In this document: piece after piece, positions 25,920-34,846 of the stretch
How positions within the stretch are numbered: the first letter of the stretch is position 1
Layout of the letters: each line of letters starts with the position of its first letter
Origin: a bacterium
Lineage (GTDB): Bacteria > UBA8248
DNA: 64,000 nt
Direction of reading: 5' to 3'
Assembly (NCBI GenBank): GCA_022828125.1
Contig: JAJEJD010000024.1
Location: 124,001-188,000, forward strand
Notes under the pieces: model-generated
Databases searched by the model: none
What the model was told of the DNA's origin: nothing
The model's input: only the letters and a program-made list of their open reading frames with translations
Position numbers and translations under genes: made by a program

Positions 25920-26948
25920 ATGAGCACGAACGACCTGGCGAAAATCGCCGACCAGATGGTGGCGCCCGGCAAGGGCATCCTCGCGGCGGACGAGAGTTCG
26001 GGCACGATCCAAAAGCGCCTCGACAGCATCGGCGTCGAATCCACCGAGGAGAACCGGCGCGCCTACCGCGAGCTTCTCTTCACGACGGAGGGAATCGAGG
26101 AATACATCAGCGGCGTCATCCTCTTCGACGAGACGCTGCGCCAGAGCGCCGCGGACGGGACGAACTTCGGCGCGCTGCTCGCCTCGCGCGGCATCCTGCC
26201 GGGCATCAAGGTCGACAAGGGCGCGAAGGATCTGGCCTTCGCTTCGGGCGAGAAGGTCACCGAGGGTCTCGACGGCCTGCGCGAGCGGCTTAGCGAGTAC
26301 GTCTCGCTCGGTGCCACGTTCACCAAGTGGCGCGCCGTCATCACCATCGGCGAGGGAATCCCCTCAGCCTATTGCATCGAGGCCAACGCGCACGGCCTCG
26401 CGCGCTACGCCGCGCTTTCACAAGAAGCGGGCCTCGTGCCCATCGTGGAGCCCGAGGTGCTCATGGACGCGGACAACACCATCGAGGTCTGCGAGGAAGT
26501 GACGAACGAGACGCTCGAGAGCGTCTTCGGCGCACTCCACCAGCACCGCGTCTCGCTCGAAGGCATGATCCTCAAACCCAACATGGTGATATCGGGCAAG
26601 GGATGCCCGGTCCAGGCGGGCGTGGGGGAAGTGGCCGAGGCCACCGTCCGCTCTCTCACGAGAAACGTGCCCGCCGCCGTACCCGGCATTTGCTTCCTCT
26701 CGGGCGGGCAGAACGACGCCGTCGCCACCGCGCACCTGAACGCGATGAACGCGATGGGCCCCCACCCCTGGGAGCTCAGCTTCTCCTACGGCCGCGCCCT
26801 GCAGGCGCCGGCGCTCAAGGGCTGGGGCGGCGATGCGGCGAACGTATCCCTCGCCCAAAGGCTCTTCCTACACCGGTGCAAGTGCAACGGCGCCGCGCGG
26901 ACGGGAGCGTATGAGGACGCGATGGAAGGAGAAGTCGCCGCCGCGTAG
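25920..26948 (+). CDS. Fructose-bisphosphate aldolase, class I
   Basis: This Schiff-base aldolase of 342 residues interconverts fructose-1,6-bisphosphate with two triose phosphates. Family signatures are KGILAADESSGTIQKRL, GVILFDETLRQ, FTKWRAVITIG, VPIVEPEVLMDADN and GMILKPNMVISG, which holds the catalytic lysine. The CFLSGGQNDAVATAHLNAM segment binds phosphate. This is the animal/plant-type class I enzyme, which is less common in bacteria than class II. The ATG at 25920 has AGCAGGAGC just upstream. FBPase follows after 38 bases, so the pair would form a gluconeogenic or Calvin-type unit. Confidence 0.96.
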   Translation: MSTNDLAKIADQMVAPGKGILAADESSGTIQKRLDSIGVESTEENRRAYRELLFTTEGIEEYISGVILFDETLRQSAADGTNFGALLASRGILPGIKVDKGAKDLAFASGEKVTEGLDGLRERLSEYVSLGATFTKWRAVITIGEGIPSAYCIEANAHGLARYAALSQEAGLVPIVEPEVLMDADNTIEVCEEVTNETLESVFGALHQHRVSLEGMILKPNMVISGKGCPVQAGVGEVAEATVRSLTRNVPAAVPGICFLSGGQNDAVATAHLNAMNAMGPHPWELSFSYGRALQAPALKGWGGDAANVSLAQRLFLHRCKCNGAARTGAYEDAMEGEVAAA

Positions 26949-26986
26949 CCGGAGGAGCGACCGCCCACAAAGGAGCAAGACAGAGG

Positions 26987-28027
26987 ATGCAACAGGAAGC
27001 CGCCACCGTCGGGAGCACAAGCTTCAAGGGAATGACGCTCGAGCGACACATTCGCGAGGAGGAGCGAAACCACCCGGGCGCGCGCGGGCTCTTCACCCGC
27101 CTCGTCACGCAAATCACCCTGGCCGCCAAGATCATCAACGCCGAGGTCAACAAGGCGGGCCTCGTAGATATCCTCGGATTGACCGGCGAGGTGAACGTGC
27201 AGGGCGAGGAAGTGCAGAAACTCGATGAATACGCCAACGATGTCCTGAGAAAAGCCCTCGACCACACCGGTTCGGTGGCCGCCCTGGCGAGCGAGGAAAT
27301 GGAAGAGGTCTACGACGTCCCCGGCGAATACATCGAGGGCGGCGAATACGTGGTGCTCTACGACCCGCTGGACGGCTCCTCGAACATCGACGTGAACGTG
27401 AGCATCGGCTCGATTTTCTCTATCCTGCGCCGCAAGGGCGGGAGCGGCCCAACGGGACTCGACGACTTCCTCCAGCCGGGCGTCGAACAGGTCTGCGCCG
27501 GCTATGTCATCTACGGATCATCCACCATGCTGGTGTACACCACCGGCAACGGCGTAGACGGCTTCACCCTCGACCCCTCGGTGGGCGAGTTCTTCCTCTC
27601 CCATCCCGACATCCAGATTCCCGAGCGGGGGAAGATCTACAGCATCAACGAGGGCAATTCCTCGAAATGGGACGAAGCCACCACCCGCTACATCGCGTAT
27701 TTGAAAGACGATGACGCCGAATCGGGCCGCCCCTATTCGGGACGCTACATCGGCTCGCTGGTGGCCGATTTCCACAGAAATCTCTTGAAGGGCGGCATCT
27801 TCCTCTACCCGGGCGACAAGAAAAACCCCAGCGGCAAGCTGCGCCTTCTCTATGAGTGCAACCCCATGTCGTTCATCGCGGAGCAGGCGGGGGGTGCAGC
27901 GAGCGACGGCCGCCAAAGGGTGATGGAGATCCAGCCCGAAATGCTGCACCAGCGCATTCCTTTCATCGTCGGAAGCAAGCACGACGTCGCCGACGCCACC
28001 CGCTTCATGTCCGGAGGAGGAAACTGA
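26987..28027 (+). CDS. fbp: Fructose-1,6-bisphosphatase, class I
   Basis: This enzyme removes the C1 phosphate of fructose-1,6-bisphosphate, the committed step of gluconeogenesis or of a reductive pentose-phosphate cycle. The 346-residue protein shows SEEMEEVYDVP, the metal-binding YDPLDGSSNIDVNVSIGSIF signature, RYIGSLVADFHRNLLKGGIF for substrate binding and GKLRLLYECNPMSFIAEQAG. AAAGGAGC lies about ten bases before the ATG. It directly abuts the OmpA-like gene (stop TGA followed by ATG). Confidence 0.97.
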   Translation: MQQEAATVGSTSFKGMTLERHIREEERNHPGARGLFTRLVTQITLAAKIINAEVNKAGLVDILGLTGEVNVQGEEVQKLDEYANDVLRKALDHTGSVAALASEEMEEVYDVPGEYIEGGEYVVLYDPLDGSSNIDVNVSIGSIFSILRRKGGSGPTGLDDFLQPGVEQVCAGYVIYGSSTMLVYTTGNGVDGFTLDPSVGEFFLSHPDIQIPERGKIYSINEGNSSKWDEATTRYIAYLKDDDAESGRPYSGRYIGSLVADFHRNLLKGGIFLYPGDKKNPSGKLRLLYECNPMSFIAEQAGGAASDGRQRVMEIQPEMLHQRIPFIVGSKHDVADATRFMSGGGN

Positions 28028-28927
28028 ATGCAGACACATCGCCTCGTGATTTTATTCCTCGCCGCCGCCCTGTTCACCGGATGCGTGGGCATCGAAGACT
28101 ATGAGCGAAAAACGGATGAAGCAGCAGGCCTGAGAGGAGAGCTAGCGAAGTACCAGGGCGAGATCGATGAACGCCAGAAAAAGATCGAAGAACTCGAAGG
28201 ACTAATCAAGCAAAAAGACCTGGATAACCAGGAACTCAGTCAGTCCCTCACCATGGCCAGGCGCCACAGCCAACAGATAGAGACGCGCGTGGCCGACCTG
28301 CGCGCGCAAATGACTTCCCAGCAATCACAGCAAACCGAGAGCGCCAAGAAAGCCCGGCGCTTCGAGCGCGCTTATGAAAACTCCCGCACGCGAGTCCGTG
28401 AACTTCAGAAAAACCTCGTCGCCGTGCAAAAGAAGCTCCTGCGCTTCGAGGATCGGATTCGCTTCCAGATACAACTCGAAAAAGACATGAAGGCGCAACT
28501 CTCGAGAGAACGACGACGCGGAATCGTTCAGGTTCGGCGCGAGGGCGACCGGGTGTTGATCAGCATCGCGAGCGCCATCCTTTTCAAGTCGGGAAGCGCC
28601 AAGATCCGCTCCGAGAGCAAGGCCCTGCTCGTGAAGTTCTCAAGTCTCCTGCGCCGCTACGCGAACCGCGAGGTGCAGGTGCAGGGCCACACCGACAACG
28701 TGCAGATATCCGATCGTCTGGCGGAGCGCTGGGAGACGAACTGGGAGCTTTCCGCCGCGCGCGCCACGCGGGTGCTGCGCTATTTCGTCGAAGTGGGAAA
28801 CCTCGACCCGCGACGGGTCTCGGGAGCGGGGATGGGCGAGTTCCGCCCGATCGCCGACAACGATACGCGCGAGGGCCGCCGTACGAACCGGCGAATCGAA
28901 ATCATCATCTATCCCCCCGATTCCTAA
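28028..28927 (+). CDS. OmpA-family lipoprotein with long coiled coil
   Basis: This 299-residue envelope protein has an export segment with lipobox (LFTGC, Cys19), a coiled coil of Gln/Glu/Lys/Arg heptads (about 30-165), and an OmpA/MotB peptidoglycan-binding domain (about 175-299). The domain contains ILFKSGSAKIRSES, VQGHTDNVQISDRLAERWET, SAARATRVLRYF and the terminal GRRTNRRIEIIIYP. The plan resembles MotB-like and YiaD-like cell-wall anchors with an extended stalk. AGGAGG precedes the ATG, which immediately follows the fbp stop, so it is cotranscribed with carbon genes despite the unrelated role. Confidence 0.88.
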   Translation: MQTHRLVILFLAAALFTGCVGIEDYERKTDEAAGLRGELAKYQGEIDERQKKIEELEGLIKQKDLDNQELSQSLTMARRHSQQIETRVADLRAQMTSQQSQQTESAKKARRFERAYENSRTRVRELQKNLVAVQKKLLRFEDRIRFQIQLEKDMKAQLSRERRRGIVQVRREGDRVLISIASAILFKSGSAKIRSESKALLVKFSSLLRRYANREVQVQGHTDNVQISDRLAERWETNWELSAARATRVLRYFVEVGNLDPRRVSGAGMGEFRPIADNDTREGRRTNRRIEIIIYPPDS

Positions 28928-28969
28928 GAGGCGAGCACTCTCTCACCGAGACCGGAGAAAGGATTTTCT

Positions 28970-29632
28970 TTGATCCTCGAGCGGATACCCGTAGGGCCCT
29001 TCCAGATGAACAGCTACGTCGTGGGCTGTGAGGAGACGAAAGAGGGCGCCTACATCGACCCGGGCGCGGAGGTGGAGCGCGTCATCGCGGTGGCGCGCGG
29101 GCACGGCCTCAACCTCACCAAGCTCATCGGCACCCACGCGCACCTCGACCACGCCGAGGGCGTGGCGGAGGCGAAAGAAAAACTCAAGCTTCCCTACTGG
29201 CTCCACGAGGCGGAACTGTTCAACCTGCGCAACATCCCGAACGCGGCGCGCGGTTACGGCTTCCCCGAACCGCCCGTCCCGGAGGTGGACGCTTACCTCA
29301 CGCCGGGCGAGACGATCTCGGTGGGAAACCTCGAATTCGAGATCAGGCTCACCGACGGCCACGCGCCGGGCAACGTCACGCTCTACCGGCCGGGGGACGG
29401 GAACGAGCCGGGGCACGCCATCGTCGGCGACGCGCTCTTCGCAGGTTCGATCGGGCGAACAGACCTCTACATGGGCGACGGAGGCGTATTGCTGAACGCC
29501 ATCCGCACCCAACTGCTCACATTGCCTGACGATACGATCGTGCATCCGGGCCATGGTCCTGAGACCACCATCGGCCACGAGAAAGCCACCAACCCCTTCT
29601 GCCGGCCCGGAGCCGAACAATTTCTGATTTGA
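28970..29632 (+). CDS. MBL-fold metallo-hydrolase (glyoxalase II-like)
   Basis: This 220-residue zinc hydrolase has the metallo-beta-lactamase motif THAHLDHAEG (His56, His58, Asp60, His61). It also has TDGHAPGNVTLY with a metal-ligand His, VGDALFAGSIGRTDLY with the bridging Asp, and VHPGHGPETTIGHEK with the last His. This pattern is shared with YcbL/GloB-type thioester hydrolases. The start is TTG, with GAGAAAGGA upstream; the first strand of the fold (ILERIPVGPFQMNSYVV) begins at once, so no later start is possible. It overlaps the Nudix gene by four bases. Confidence 0.9.
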   Translation: MILERIPVGPFQMNSYVVGCEETKEGAYIDPGAEVERVIAVARGHGLNLTKLIGTHAHLDHAEGVAEAKEKLKLPYWLHEAELFNLRNIPNAARGYGFPEPPVPEVDAYLTPGETISVGNLEFEIRLTDGHAPGNVTLYRPGDGNEPGHAIVGDALFAGSIGRTDLYMGDGGVLLNAIRTQLLTLPDDTIVHPGHGPETTIGHEKATNPFCRPGAEQFLI

Positions 29633-30177
29633 GCGCCGACGCTCCCCAGGCGCATCCTCATCTGGGAGGCGGGGTGAAGTTCTGCGTCGCCTGCGGGAGC
29701 CCGCTCGTCTACCGCCCCTGGACGGAGGGGGACGGCACCGCCCAGCTTTGCTGCAGCGCGGCGTCCTGCAACCACGTTCATTTCCTCGACCCCAAAGTCG
29801 CGGCGGGCGTCGTCGCGACGGTCGGACGCGAGGCCGTACTCCTAAGGCGCGCCCACAACCCCGGCAAGGGGCTCTGGACGTTTCCGGGCGGCTTCGTGAA
29901 CCGGGGCGAGGTGGTCGCAGAAGCCGCCGCGCGCGAGGCGAAAGAAGAAGCGGGGATCGAGGTGGCGGTCGATTCTCTTTTGGGCGTGTATTCCTTCGAG
30001 GGAAACGCCACCGTGCTCATCGTCTACACGGGCGCCGTGACGGCGGGCGTCCCCCGCGCGCTTTCCGAGACCACCGAGGTCAAGCTCGTATCGCCCGATG
30101 CGATCGACTTCGACGAGCTCGCCTTCGACACCACCCGCGCCGCCATGCGTGACTGGCGGGAGAGGGTGGGTGGGTAG
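29629..30177 (+). CDS. Nudix hydrolase with N-terminal zinc ribbon
   Basis: This 182-residue protein hydrolyses a nucleoside diphosphate linked to another moiety; NADH pyrophosphatases share the zinc-ribbon plus Nudix layout. Cys19 and Cys22 (FCVACGSPL) with Cys42 and Cys47 form the ribbon. The Nudix box is complete: GGFVNRGE (87-94) followed by REAKEEAGI (102-110). The start is TTG, overlapping the stop of the MBL gene (TTGA). Its stop codon lies within a repetitive palindrome. The NADH-pyrophosphatase SQPWPFPxS motif is absent, so the substrate is uncertain. Confidence 0.88.
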   Translation: MSADAPQAHPHLGGGVKFCVACGSPLVYRPWTEGDGTAQLCCSAASCNHVHFLDPKVAAGVVATVGREAVLLRRAHNPGKGLWTFPGGFVNRGEVVAEAAAREAKEEAGIEVAVDSLLGVYSFEGNATVLIVYTGAVTAGVPRALSETTEVKLVSPDAIDFDELAFDTTRAAMRDWRERVGG

Positions 30178-30232
30178 GGGCAGGCCCCCGTGCCTGTCCT
30201 TAAAAGGGACAACCACGGGGGGTTGTCCCTAC
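30175..30232. repeat. Two tandem GGGACA-type palindromes after the Nudix gene
   Basis: TAGGGGCAGG (30175) pairs with CCTGTCCTTA, then AAGGGACAACC pairs with GGTTGTCCCTA (ending about 30232). These belong to the same palindrome family as 10863-10890, 38525-38550 and 43862-43888. The first arm supplies the Nudix stop codon. Confidence 0.75.
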
Positions 30233-30269
30233 AGAACAATCCACGCAGGTAGACCACCCCCTGGCCCCC

Positions 30270-30605
30270 TCACGACGCCCCCGTGTATATCAGCGCGCCG
30301 GGCTTCAGGGGAGCGCCTTTCTTCGGCTTCTTCACCCGCAACTCCACCGTCATGCCCAGCTTGACCATGTAGTCGATCAGCCGCTCGCGGGAGAAGCGCG
30401 AGAGCTTCCCGTTCATGAGATAGGACGCCTCGGGTTGTTTGATGCCGAGATGCTTCATGAGATCCTTTTGCTTGAGCCCTCTCGATTCGATGGTATCCAT
30501 AATCTCCGAGAGAAGTTCCGCCTTGAGGATCAGTTCATCGGCATCGGGAAGCCCCAAATCCTCGAATACGTTTATTACGCCTTCTTCGATATTTTTTCTA
30601 CCCAT
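30270..30605 (-). CDS. HTH antitoxin of a HigBA-type pair
   Basis: This 111-residue Xre-family regulator has the HTH in LLSEIMDTIESRGLKQKDLM and LGIKQPEASYLMNGKLSRFS, followed by a beta-rich tail (VELRVKKPKK). This layout is that of HigA2-like antitoxins, which bind the toxin and repress the promoter. The order is toxin then antitoxin with a 29-base gap. Its C-terminus (KKGAPLKPGALIYTGAS) is an unusual extension. AAGGAAAGGG upstream can serve as ribosome site. Confidence 0.85.
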   Translation of the reverse strand: MGRKNIEEGVINVFEDLGLPDADELILKAELLSEIMDTIESRGLKQKDLMKHLGIKQPEASYLMNGKLSRFSRERLIDYMVKLGMTVELRVKKPKKGAPLKPGALIYTGAS

Positions 30606-30634
30606 TTCCCTTTCCTTATTTTCCGGCGACTTGT

Positions 30635-31000
30635 CTATTTGTTTTTTCGTTCCATCAACCGTTTTAGATTGGCTTCTATGATCTTCATCTCCCGCCGTGG
30701 TGTTTGAATTCCCCTTTTCGATTTCTTTTGAAAGACGTGGAGAACATATACGGCATCTTCAAGTTTCACCGTGTAGACGGCTCGATATGCGTCTCGGTCG
30801 TAATTTCCAACAACTTCTAAAACTCCGGCTCCCCTGAAACCCTTTAACGGCTTAGCGGAAGGGTGTTTTTTTCCACACTGAGCCCGGTAAAGGGCGTACC
30901 CGATATCTCTTTGAACATCACGCGGGAATTTCAACAACTCGCCCTTGCTGTTCCCCTCCCAAACGAGGGGCTTCGATATCTTTAGTTTCTTGCGTTGCAC
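30635..31000 (-). CDS. Gp49-like HigB-type toxin
   Basis: This 121-residue RelE-superfamily protein is expected to be a ribosome-dependent mRNA endonuclease. Gp49-family features are LLKFPRDVQRDIGYAL, KPLKGFRGAGVLEVVGNYDRDAYRAVYTV, and YVLHVFQKKSKRGIQTPRREM with the C-terminal basic residues needed for RNA binding. The start is GTG at 31000; AGGAGAAAGG lies about 15 bases upstream, slightly far, and no ATG nearby is in frame. A strong promoter with an internal inverted repeat lies upstream. Confidence 0.86.
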   Translation of the reverse strand: MQRKKLKISKPLVWEGNSKGELLKFPRDVQRDIGYALYRAQCGKKHPSAKPLKGFRGAGVLEVVGNYDRDAYRAVYTVKLEDAVYVLHVFQKKSKRGIQTPRREMKIIEANLKRLMERKNK

Positions 31001-31074
31001 GGAAATTGTTCATCCTTTCTCCTCGCTGTTTGCTCATTGAAATTTTGTAAGGAAATCCATCCGGGTCATCAAGC

Positions 31075-31104
31075 AATATATAACATGATTGTTATGTCCG
31101 TCAA
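31075..31104 (-). promoter_or_regulatory. Predicted promoter and operator of the HigBA-type pair
   Basis: On the minus strand, TTGACG (31104-31099) and TATATT (31080-31075) are 18 bases apart. ACAT (31083-31086) and ATGT (31094-31097) form an inverted repeat within the spacer, a typical place for a HigA operator. The leader would be about 70 bases. Confidence 0.55.
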
Positions 31105-31244
31105 CATCGAGCCGCTTCATTCAGTATTCCCCTCCCCCTACTCTCCTTACGCTCCCGATCATATAATCGGGCCATCCGTTACGACCTTTCCCGTTCACGG
31201 GAGGCGCGCGCGGCGCGGCCTCTTATCAGATAAGGAGACGATAG

Positions 31245-31922
31245 ATGACGCTATCCGATGAAACCCTCGCGAAGCTGAGAGCGATCGACACGCCCACGGT
31301 CTCGAACGCCGTGGAATCCTTCGGCGTGCGCCCGAGGACGCTCGGCCACACCGACGCGAGCATTGCGTGCATGTTCCCCGATATGGGCGTGGCGCTCGGC
31401 TACGCCGTGACGTTCACGACGAGCGAATACGCGCCGGGCGAGGAGCGGGCGCACGCATCGAGAATCGCGCTCTATGAGGCCGTGGCCGCGGCGCCCAAGC
31501 CCTGCGTCCTCGTCCAGCAGGACGTCGGCCCGAAACCCCGCTCGGCCTGCCTCTGGGGGGAGATCATGTCGAACCTCTTCTCGCGCCTGGGTGCGGAGGG
31601 CGTGGTGACCGACGGGGTGGTGCGCGATATCGAAGAGATGCGCAAGGCGGGCTTCAAGACTTGGTGCGCGGGCATGACGGTCTCGCGCGGGGACGTGCGC
31701 GTGGTGGCGGTGAACACGCCGGTATCCGTCGGCGGGATGGCCGTGGTTCCGGGCGACCTCATCCACGCGGACGGGGGCGGCGCGCTCGTGGTGCCGAAGG
31801 AGATCGCGGCGGAAGTCCCCGACGCCGCCGGGCGCGTACTCGCCAGGGAAGCCGACCTCCTCGACGCCATCCGCGCGGACGACTTCAGCCTGGATGATCT
31901 GGTGAAGCGGTTTTATTCGTGA
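31245..31922 (+). CDS. RraA/HMG-aldolase family protein
   Basis: This 225-residue protein belongs to a family that includes regulators of RNase E and 4-hydroxy-4-methyl-2-oxoglutarate or oxaloacetate aldolases/decarboxylases. Signatures are LRAIDTPTVSNAVE, VLVQQDVGPKPRSACLWGE and GVVTDGVVRDIEEM, which contains the metal and substrate Arg/Asp pair, then VVPGDLIHADGGGALVVPKE. AAGGAG lies 10 bases before the ATG. A perfect TATAAT is at 31162-31167 but without a clear -35. A 100-bp fragment of a related 3' end recurs at 38350. Enzyme rather than RNase regulator is more likely in this context. Confidence 0.85.
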   Translation: MTLSDETLAKLRAIDTPTVSNAVESFGVRPRTLGHTDASIACMFPDMGVALGYAVTFTTSEYAPGEERAHASRIALYEAVAAAPKPCVLVQQDVGPKPRSACLWGEIMSNLFSRLGAEGVVTDGVVRDIEEMRKAGFKTWCAGMTVSRGDVRVVAVNTPVSVGGMAVVPGDLIHADGGGALVVPKEIAAEVPDAAGRVLAREADLLDAIRADDFSLDDLVKRFYS

Positions 31923-31925
31923 CCC

Positions 31926-32549
31926 CTACCCGCCGGCCAGCCAGCGCTCGGCGGCCTCGCGCACTTCGGCTTCCTTCTCCGTCCTGGCGATGGTGATCCC
32001 CTCGGGAGGCGTCTGCCCGGTCCGCGCGTTGCGCCAGCAGTGGTAGCGGATGTTGAGGGGGTATTGCTCCAGGTTCATGTCCTCGTAGAAGGAATCCGGT
32101 ATCTCGCGCGGGTTGTGCGCGTCCATGCGGTCCTTCTCGTAGATGGCCGTGCGGTTGAAAATCCGCCATCTATCGTCGCGTTTTTCCACTTGATCCAGAT
32201 AGCAGCTCCAGGTGTGGAAATCGAAGGCGTACCCGTCGAGGATGCGGCGGTTGTGCAGGATGACGTCGTACTCGATGATGGCGCGCTCCCCGTTCAGCCG
32301 CACCCGGGGGTTCGCGTTGACGTGCTTGGTGAACTCCTGCACGTCCCGGGACGCCATCATCTTCACGGAGCGTTCGATGAACTCGTCCACCGGGCCGGAG
32401 TGCCAGCTCACCGTCACGTTCCCGTCGGGGTGGTAGCAGTCCCGGAGCGTCTCCCAGTCGCCCCTGTCGCGGGAATAACAGGCGGCGGCGACCACCTCCT
32501 GAATTTCGAACTTGTCGAGCATGTTCTGCAGTCTTACGGAATCCGGCAT
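31926..32549 (-). CDS. SnoaL-like/NTF2-fold protein
   Basis: This 207-residue protein has the cone-shaped NTF2/SnoaL fold shared with ring-hydroxylating dioxygenase beta subunits and polyketide cyclases. The start is typical: MLDKFEIQEVVAAACYSRDRGDWETL, then CYHPDGNVTVSW and FIERSVKMM. The middle has EYDVILHNRRILDGYAFDFH and YLDQVEKRDDRWRIFNRTAIYEKDRM. The ATG has GGGAG seven bases upstream. It is convergent with the RraA-family gene, with four bases between stops. The substrate is unknown. Confidence 0.8.
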   Translation of the reverse strand: MPDSVRLQNMLDKFEIQEVVAAACYSRDRGDWETLRDCYHPDGNVTVSWHSGPVDEFIERSVKMMASRDVQEFTKHVNANPRVRLNGERAIIEYDVILHNRRILDGYAFDFHTWSCYLDQVEKRDDRWRIFNRTAIYEKDRMDAHNPREIPDSFYEDMNLEQYPLNIRYHCWRNARTGQTPPEGITIARTEKEAEVREAAERWLAGG

Positions 32550-32600
32550 GGCGATTCTCCCTATCCGCGTTGTTCCACTTAGAGATGCTTACGGGCGCGC

Positions 32601-32643
32601 AAACAAAAGCAGCCTCCCGCCCTCGGGTCGGACAGGAGGCTGC
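32601..32643 (-). terminator. Intrinsic terminator of the oligopeptide-binding gene
   Basis: On the minus strand, GCAGCCTCC and GGAGGCTGC form a 9-bp perfect stem (arms 32643-32635 and 32617-32609) around a 17-base loop, followed by TTTTGTTT. It lies 18 bases after the gene's stop, so the binding protein is transcribed alone. Confidence 0.8.
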
Positions 32644-32660
32644 CTGCAAAGGGCCTGCGG

Positions 32661-34199
32661 CTATTTTTCCAGATACGCCTTGCGCCAGTAAATCCGCTCA
32701 CCCGGGTGGACGATCACACCCTTGAGCTTCTTGGATTTGCCGACGAGCATGACTTCCTGCTTGAAGAAGACCCAGGGCGGATTGTCGATCACCATCTTCG
32801 CCGCCTTCTTGTACATCGCCTTGCGCTTGACCGGGTCGTTGACCTGCCGCGCCTCGTCCACGACCTTCTCGAGTTCGGGGTTCTTGTAGCGGGTATAGTT
32901 GCCCGAGCGCCCGTGGGTGGCGGAGTGGAACTTGTTGTACATCACCATGTCCGGGTCGCCCGTGGATACGCCCCAGCCGTAGAGGAACATGGGCGCCTTG
33001 CCCTTCCGGACGGAGGGGGCGACGAGGCCCCAGGAGCCCGTGCGGAGCTTGGCTTTGATTCCCACGTTCGCCAGTTGCGCCTGGATGGCCTCGGCGGCCA
33101 CCTTGTCGGCCGTGTACCTGCCCGTGGGATGCCAGAACTCGGTCTCGAACCCGTTGGGATAACCCGCTTTCGCCAACAGCTCCTTGGCCTTTTTCGGGTT
33201 GTAGGAGTAGCCCATCTTCTCGAACTCGGGGTCATAGCCCCAGACGGTCGGGCCGTAGGGTCCGCGGATGGGCCGCCCCACGCCGAGCATCACCTTCTCG
33301 ATGATGGTCTTCGTGTCGATGGCGTAGTTCATCGCCTGGCGCACGATCGGGTTGTCGAAAGGCTTGTGGAGCATGCTCATCCCGATGAAGATCACCCGGA
33401 ACAGGGGCGCTTTCACGAGGTCGAGCTTGGGGTCCTTGTCCACCTCGCCGAGTTGGGCCGGGGGCAGGAACATGGCCAGCTGGGCCTGGCCCGAGCGAAG
33501 CTGGAGCACCCGCGTCGTGGCTTCTGGAACGAGGCGGAATTCGAGAACGTCGATCTTGGGTTTCCCGTCCCAGTAATCGGGGTTCGCCTTGAAGCGGATG
33601 TATTCTCCCGCCACCCATTTCTCGAAGATGAACGGGCCGGTGCCGACCGGATTGCGCCGGAAATTCTTGCCGTGCTTCTTGATGGCGGTCGGGCTGCCGA
33701 TGGCGGCGACCGGCGTCCCCAGGTTCAGCAGGATGGGCGCGAAGGGATACTTGAGCCCGATCTCGACCGTGTGGTCGTCGATCACGTTGACCTCCTTGAT
33801 CATCGCGATCCATTTCCTGAGGCGGGCGCGCTTGTGGCTTCGCGTCCGGTCGAGGTTGAACTTCACGGCCGCGGCGTTGAAGGGCGTCCCGTCGTGGAAC
33901 TTCACCCCCTTGCGCAGCTTGAACACCAGCGTGGTGGGGTTCTTGAATTCCCATGAGGTGGCGAGGCGCCCCTCGATTTTGCCGTCCAGACGGTGGTAGG
34001 TCAGCGAATCGTAGAGGCTCGTCTGGACGTTCAGGTCGGCGGAGCCCGCCGGGTGGAGGGCGTTGTCGAGACTCTTCGGCTCCGCCCCGTGGACGAAGAC
34101 GACCTTGGTCGCCGCCCACGAGAGGCCCCCGGAAAGAACGATTGCGGCAATGAACACAACGGCGGTGCTAACCAGTTTCTTGGGACTTGTGTATCGCAT
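32661..34199 (-). CDS. ABC oligopeptide-type substrate-binding protein (SBP_bac_5)
   Basis: This 512-residue periplasmic binding protein is of the DppA/OppA/nickel-binding family. The ATG at 34199 (GAGGAGGG nine bases upstream) gives a signal peptide ending near GLSWAATK. Family motifs are TSLYDSLTYHRLDGKIEGRLATSWEF, FKLRKGVKFHDGTPFNAAAVKF, NPVGTGPFIFEKW and NPDYWDGKPKIDVLEFRLV. QAMNYAIDTKTIIEKVMLG and YNPKKAKELLAKAGYPNGFE follow. It is followed by its own terminator. The permeases lie 2 kb away on the opposite strand and no ATPases are visible. A further in-frame extension upstream is repetitive and unlikely. Confidence 0.92.
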   Translation of the reverse strand: MRYTSPKKLVSTAVVFIAAIVLSGGLSWAATKVVFVHGAEPKSLDNALHPAGSADLNVQTSLYDSLTYHRLDGKIEGRLATSWEFKNPTTLVFKLRKGVKFHDGTPFNAAAVKFNLDRTRSHKRARLRKWIAMIKEVNVIDDHTVEIGLKYPFAPILLNLGTPVAAIGSPTAIKKHGKNFRRNPVGTGPFIFEKWVAGEYIRFKANPDYWDGKPKIDVLEFRLVPEATTRVLQLRSGQAQLAMFLPPAQLGEVDKDPKLDLVKAPLFRVIFIGMSMLHKPFDNPIVRQAMNYAIDTKTIIEKVMLGVGRPIRGPYGPTVWGYDPEFEKMGYSYNPKKAKELLAKAGYPNGFETEFWHPTGRYTADKVAAEAIQAQLANVGIKAKLRTGSWGLVAPSVRKGKAPMFLYGWGVSTGDPDMVMYNKFHSATHGRSGNYTRYKNPELEKVVDEARQVNDPVKRKAMYKKAAKMVIDNPPWVFFKQEVMLVGKSKKLKGVIVHPGERIYWRKAYLEK

Positions 34200-34398
34200 A
34201 CACGGCCCTCCTCGAATGGAAACATCAGAGCAAAAGCCCCGATTCCCGGACGATCCGAATCCCCTGATCACGGAATCAGACGACCCGAATCGCCTCACGC
34301 AATAACCGATTCACCAGTTTGTGAATTTCATCCGATTGTAGTTTCAACAAGATGAACTTGTAAACATCCGGGGGGTGGAAAATCCCCGTTTTCCCTGG

Positions 34399-34797
34399 CG
34401 GGGTTGTTGAGAAAATCCCTTCTCAGGGGGCAGAGGGACGCCCCCCTCGACCGGAAAACCAACCCCCCCTACCCCCCCTTAACAGGGGTCAAACGCGAGT
34501 GATGAGCGAGCGTTTGCATGAACCATTGACGAGAAACACATCGTCTTGCAAAACCTCCCTCTTCGGTCGGTTTTGACCCCTGACAAGGGGGGGTAGGGGG
34601 GGGTGCTCCCTTGAAAAAGCCTGACCTGCCCCCCGCAAACCGCCAACGCCTCATTCCTCATCCTGAGTAGCCGCCGAAGGCGGCGTATCGAAGGACGAGG
34701 GGAGTCGAACGCCTCGCGCCGGGCGAGAGGGCATCCTTCGATACGCGGCTCCGCCGCTACTCAGGATGAGGCGAGGAGGGGTTTTCAACAACCCCCT
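34399..34797 (+). repeat. Repeat island 2 with inverted ends
   Basis: The gene-free gap between the binding protein and the dehydrogenase. It opens with GGGGTTGTTGAGAAAATCCC (34400) and closes with the inverse GGGGTTTTCAACAACCCCC (ending about 34796). Inside are a facing pair of the C-rich AACCCCCCCTACCCCCCCTT family (about 34459-34490 and 34575-34606) and a CCTGAGTAG-type inverted pair (34659-34694 and 34734-34769). Remaining bases around it hold nothing recognisable. Confidence 0.8.
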
Positions 34798-34846
34798 CAA
34801 GAGGGGGAGTTGATTTCCTCCTTCCTCGGTCGGCAACTCCCCCCCC

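Noticed and set aside
32706-33956. 416-residue plus-strand ORF
   Set aside because: Antisense shadow of the oligopeptide-binding protein gene; His/Val/Arg-rich without a family.
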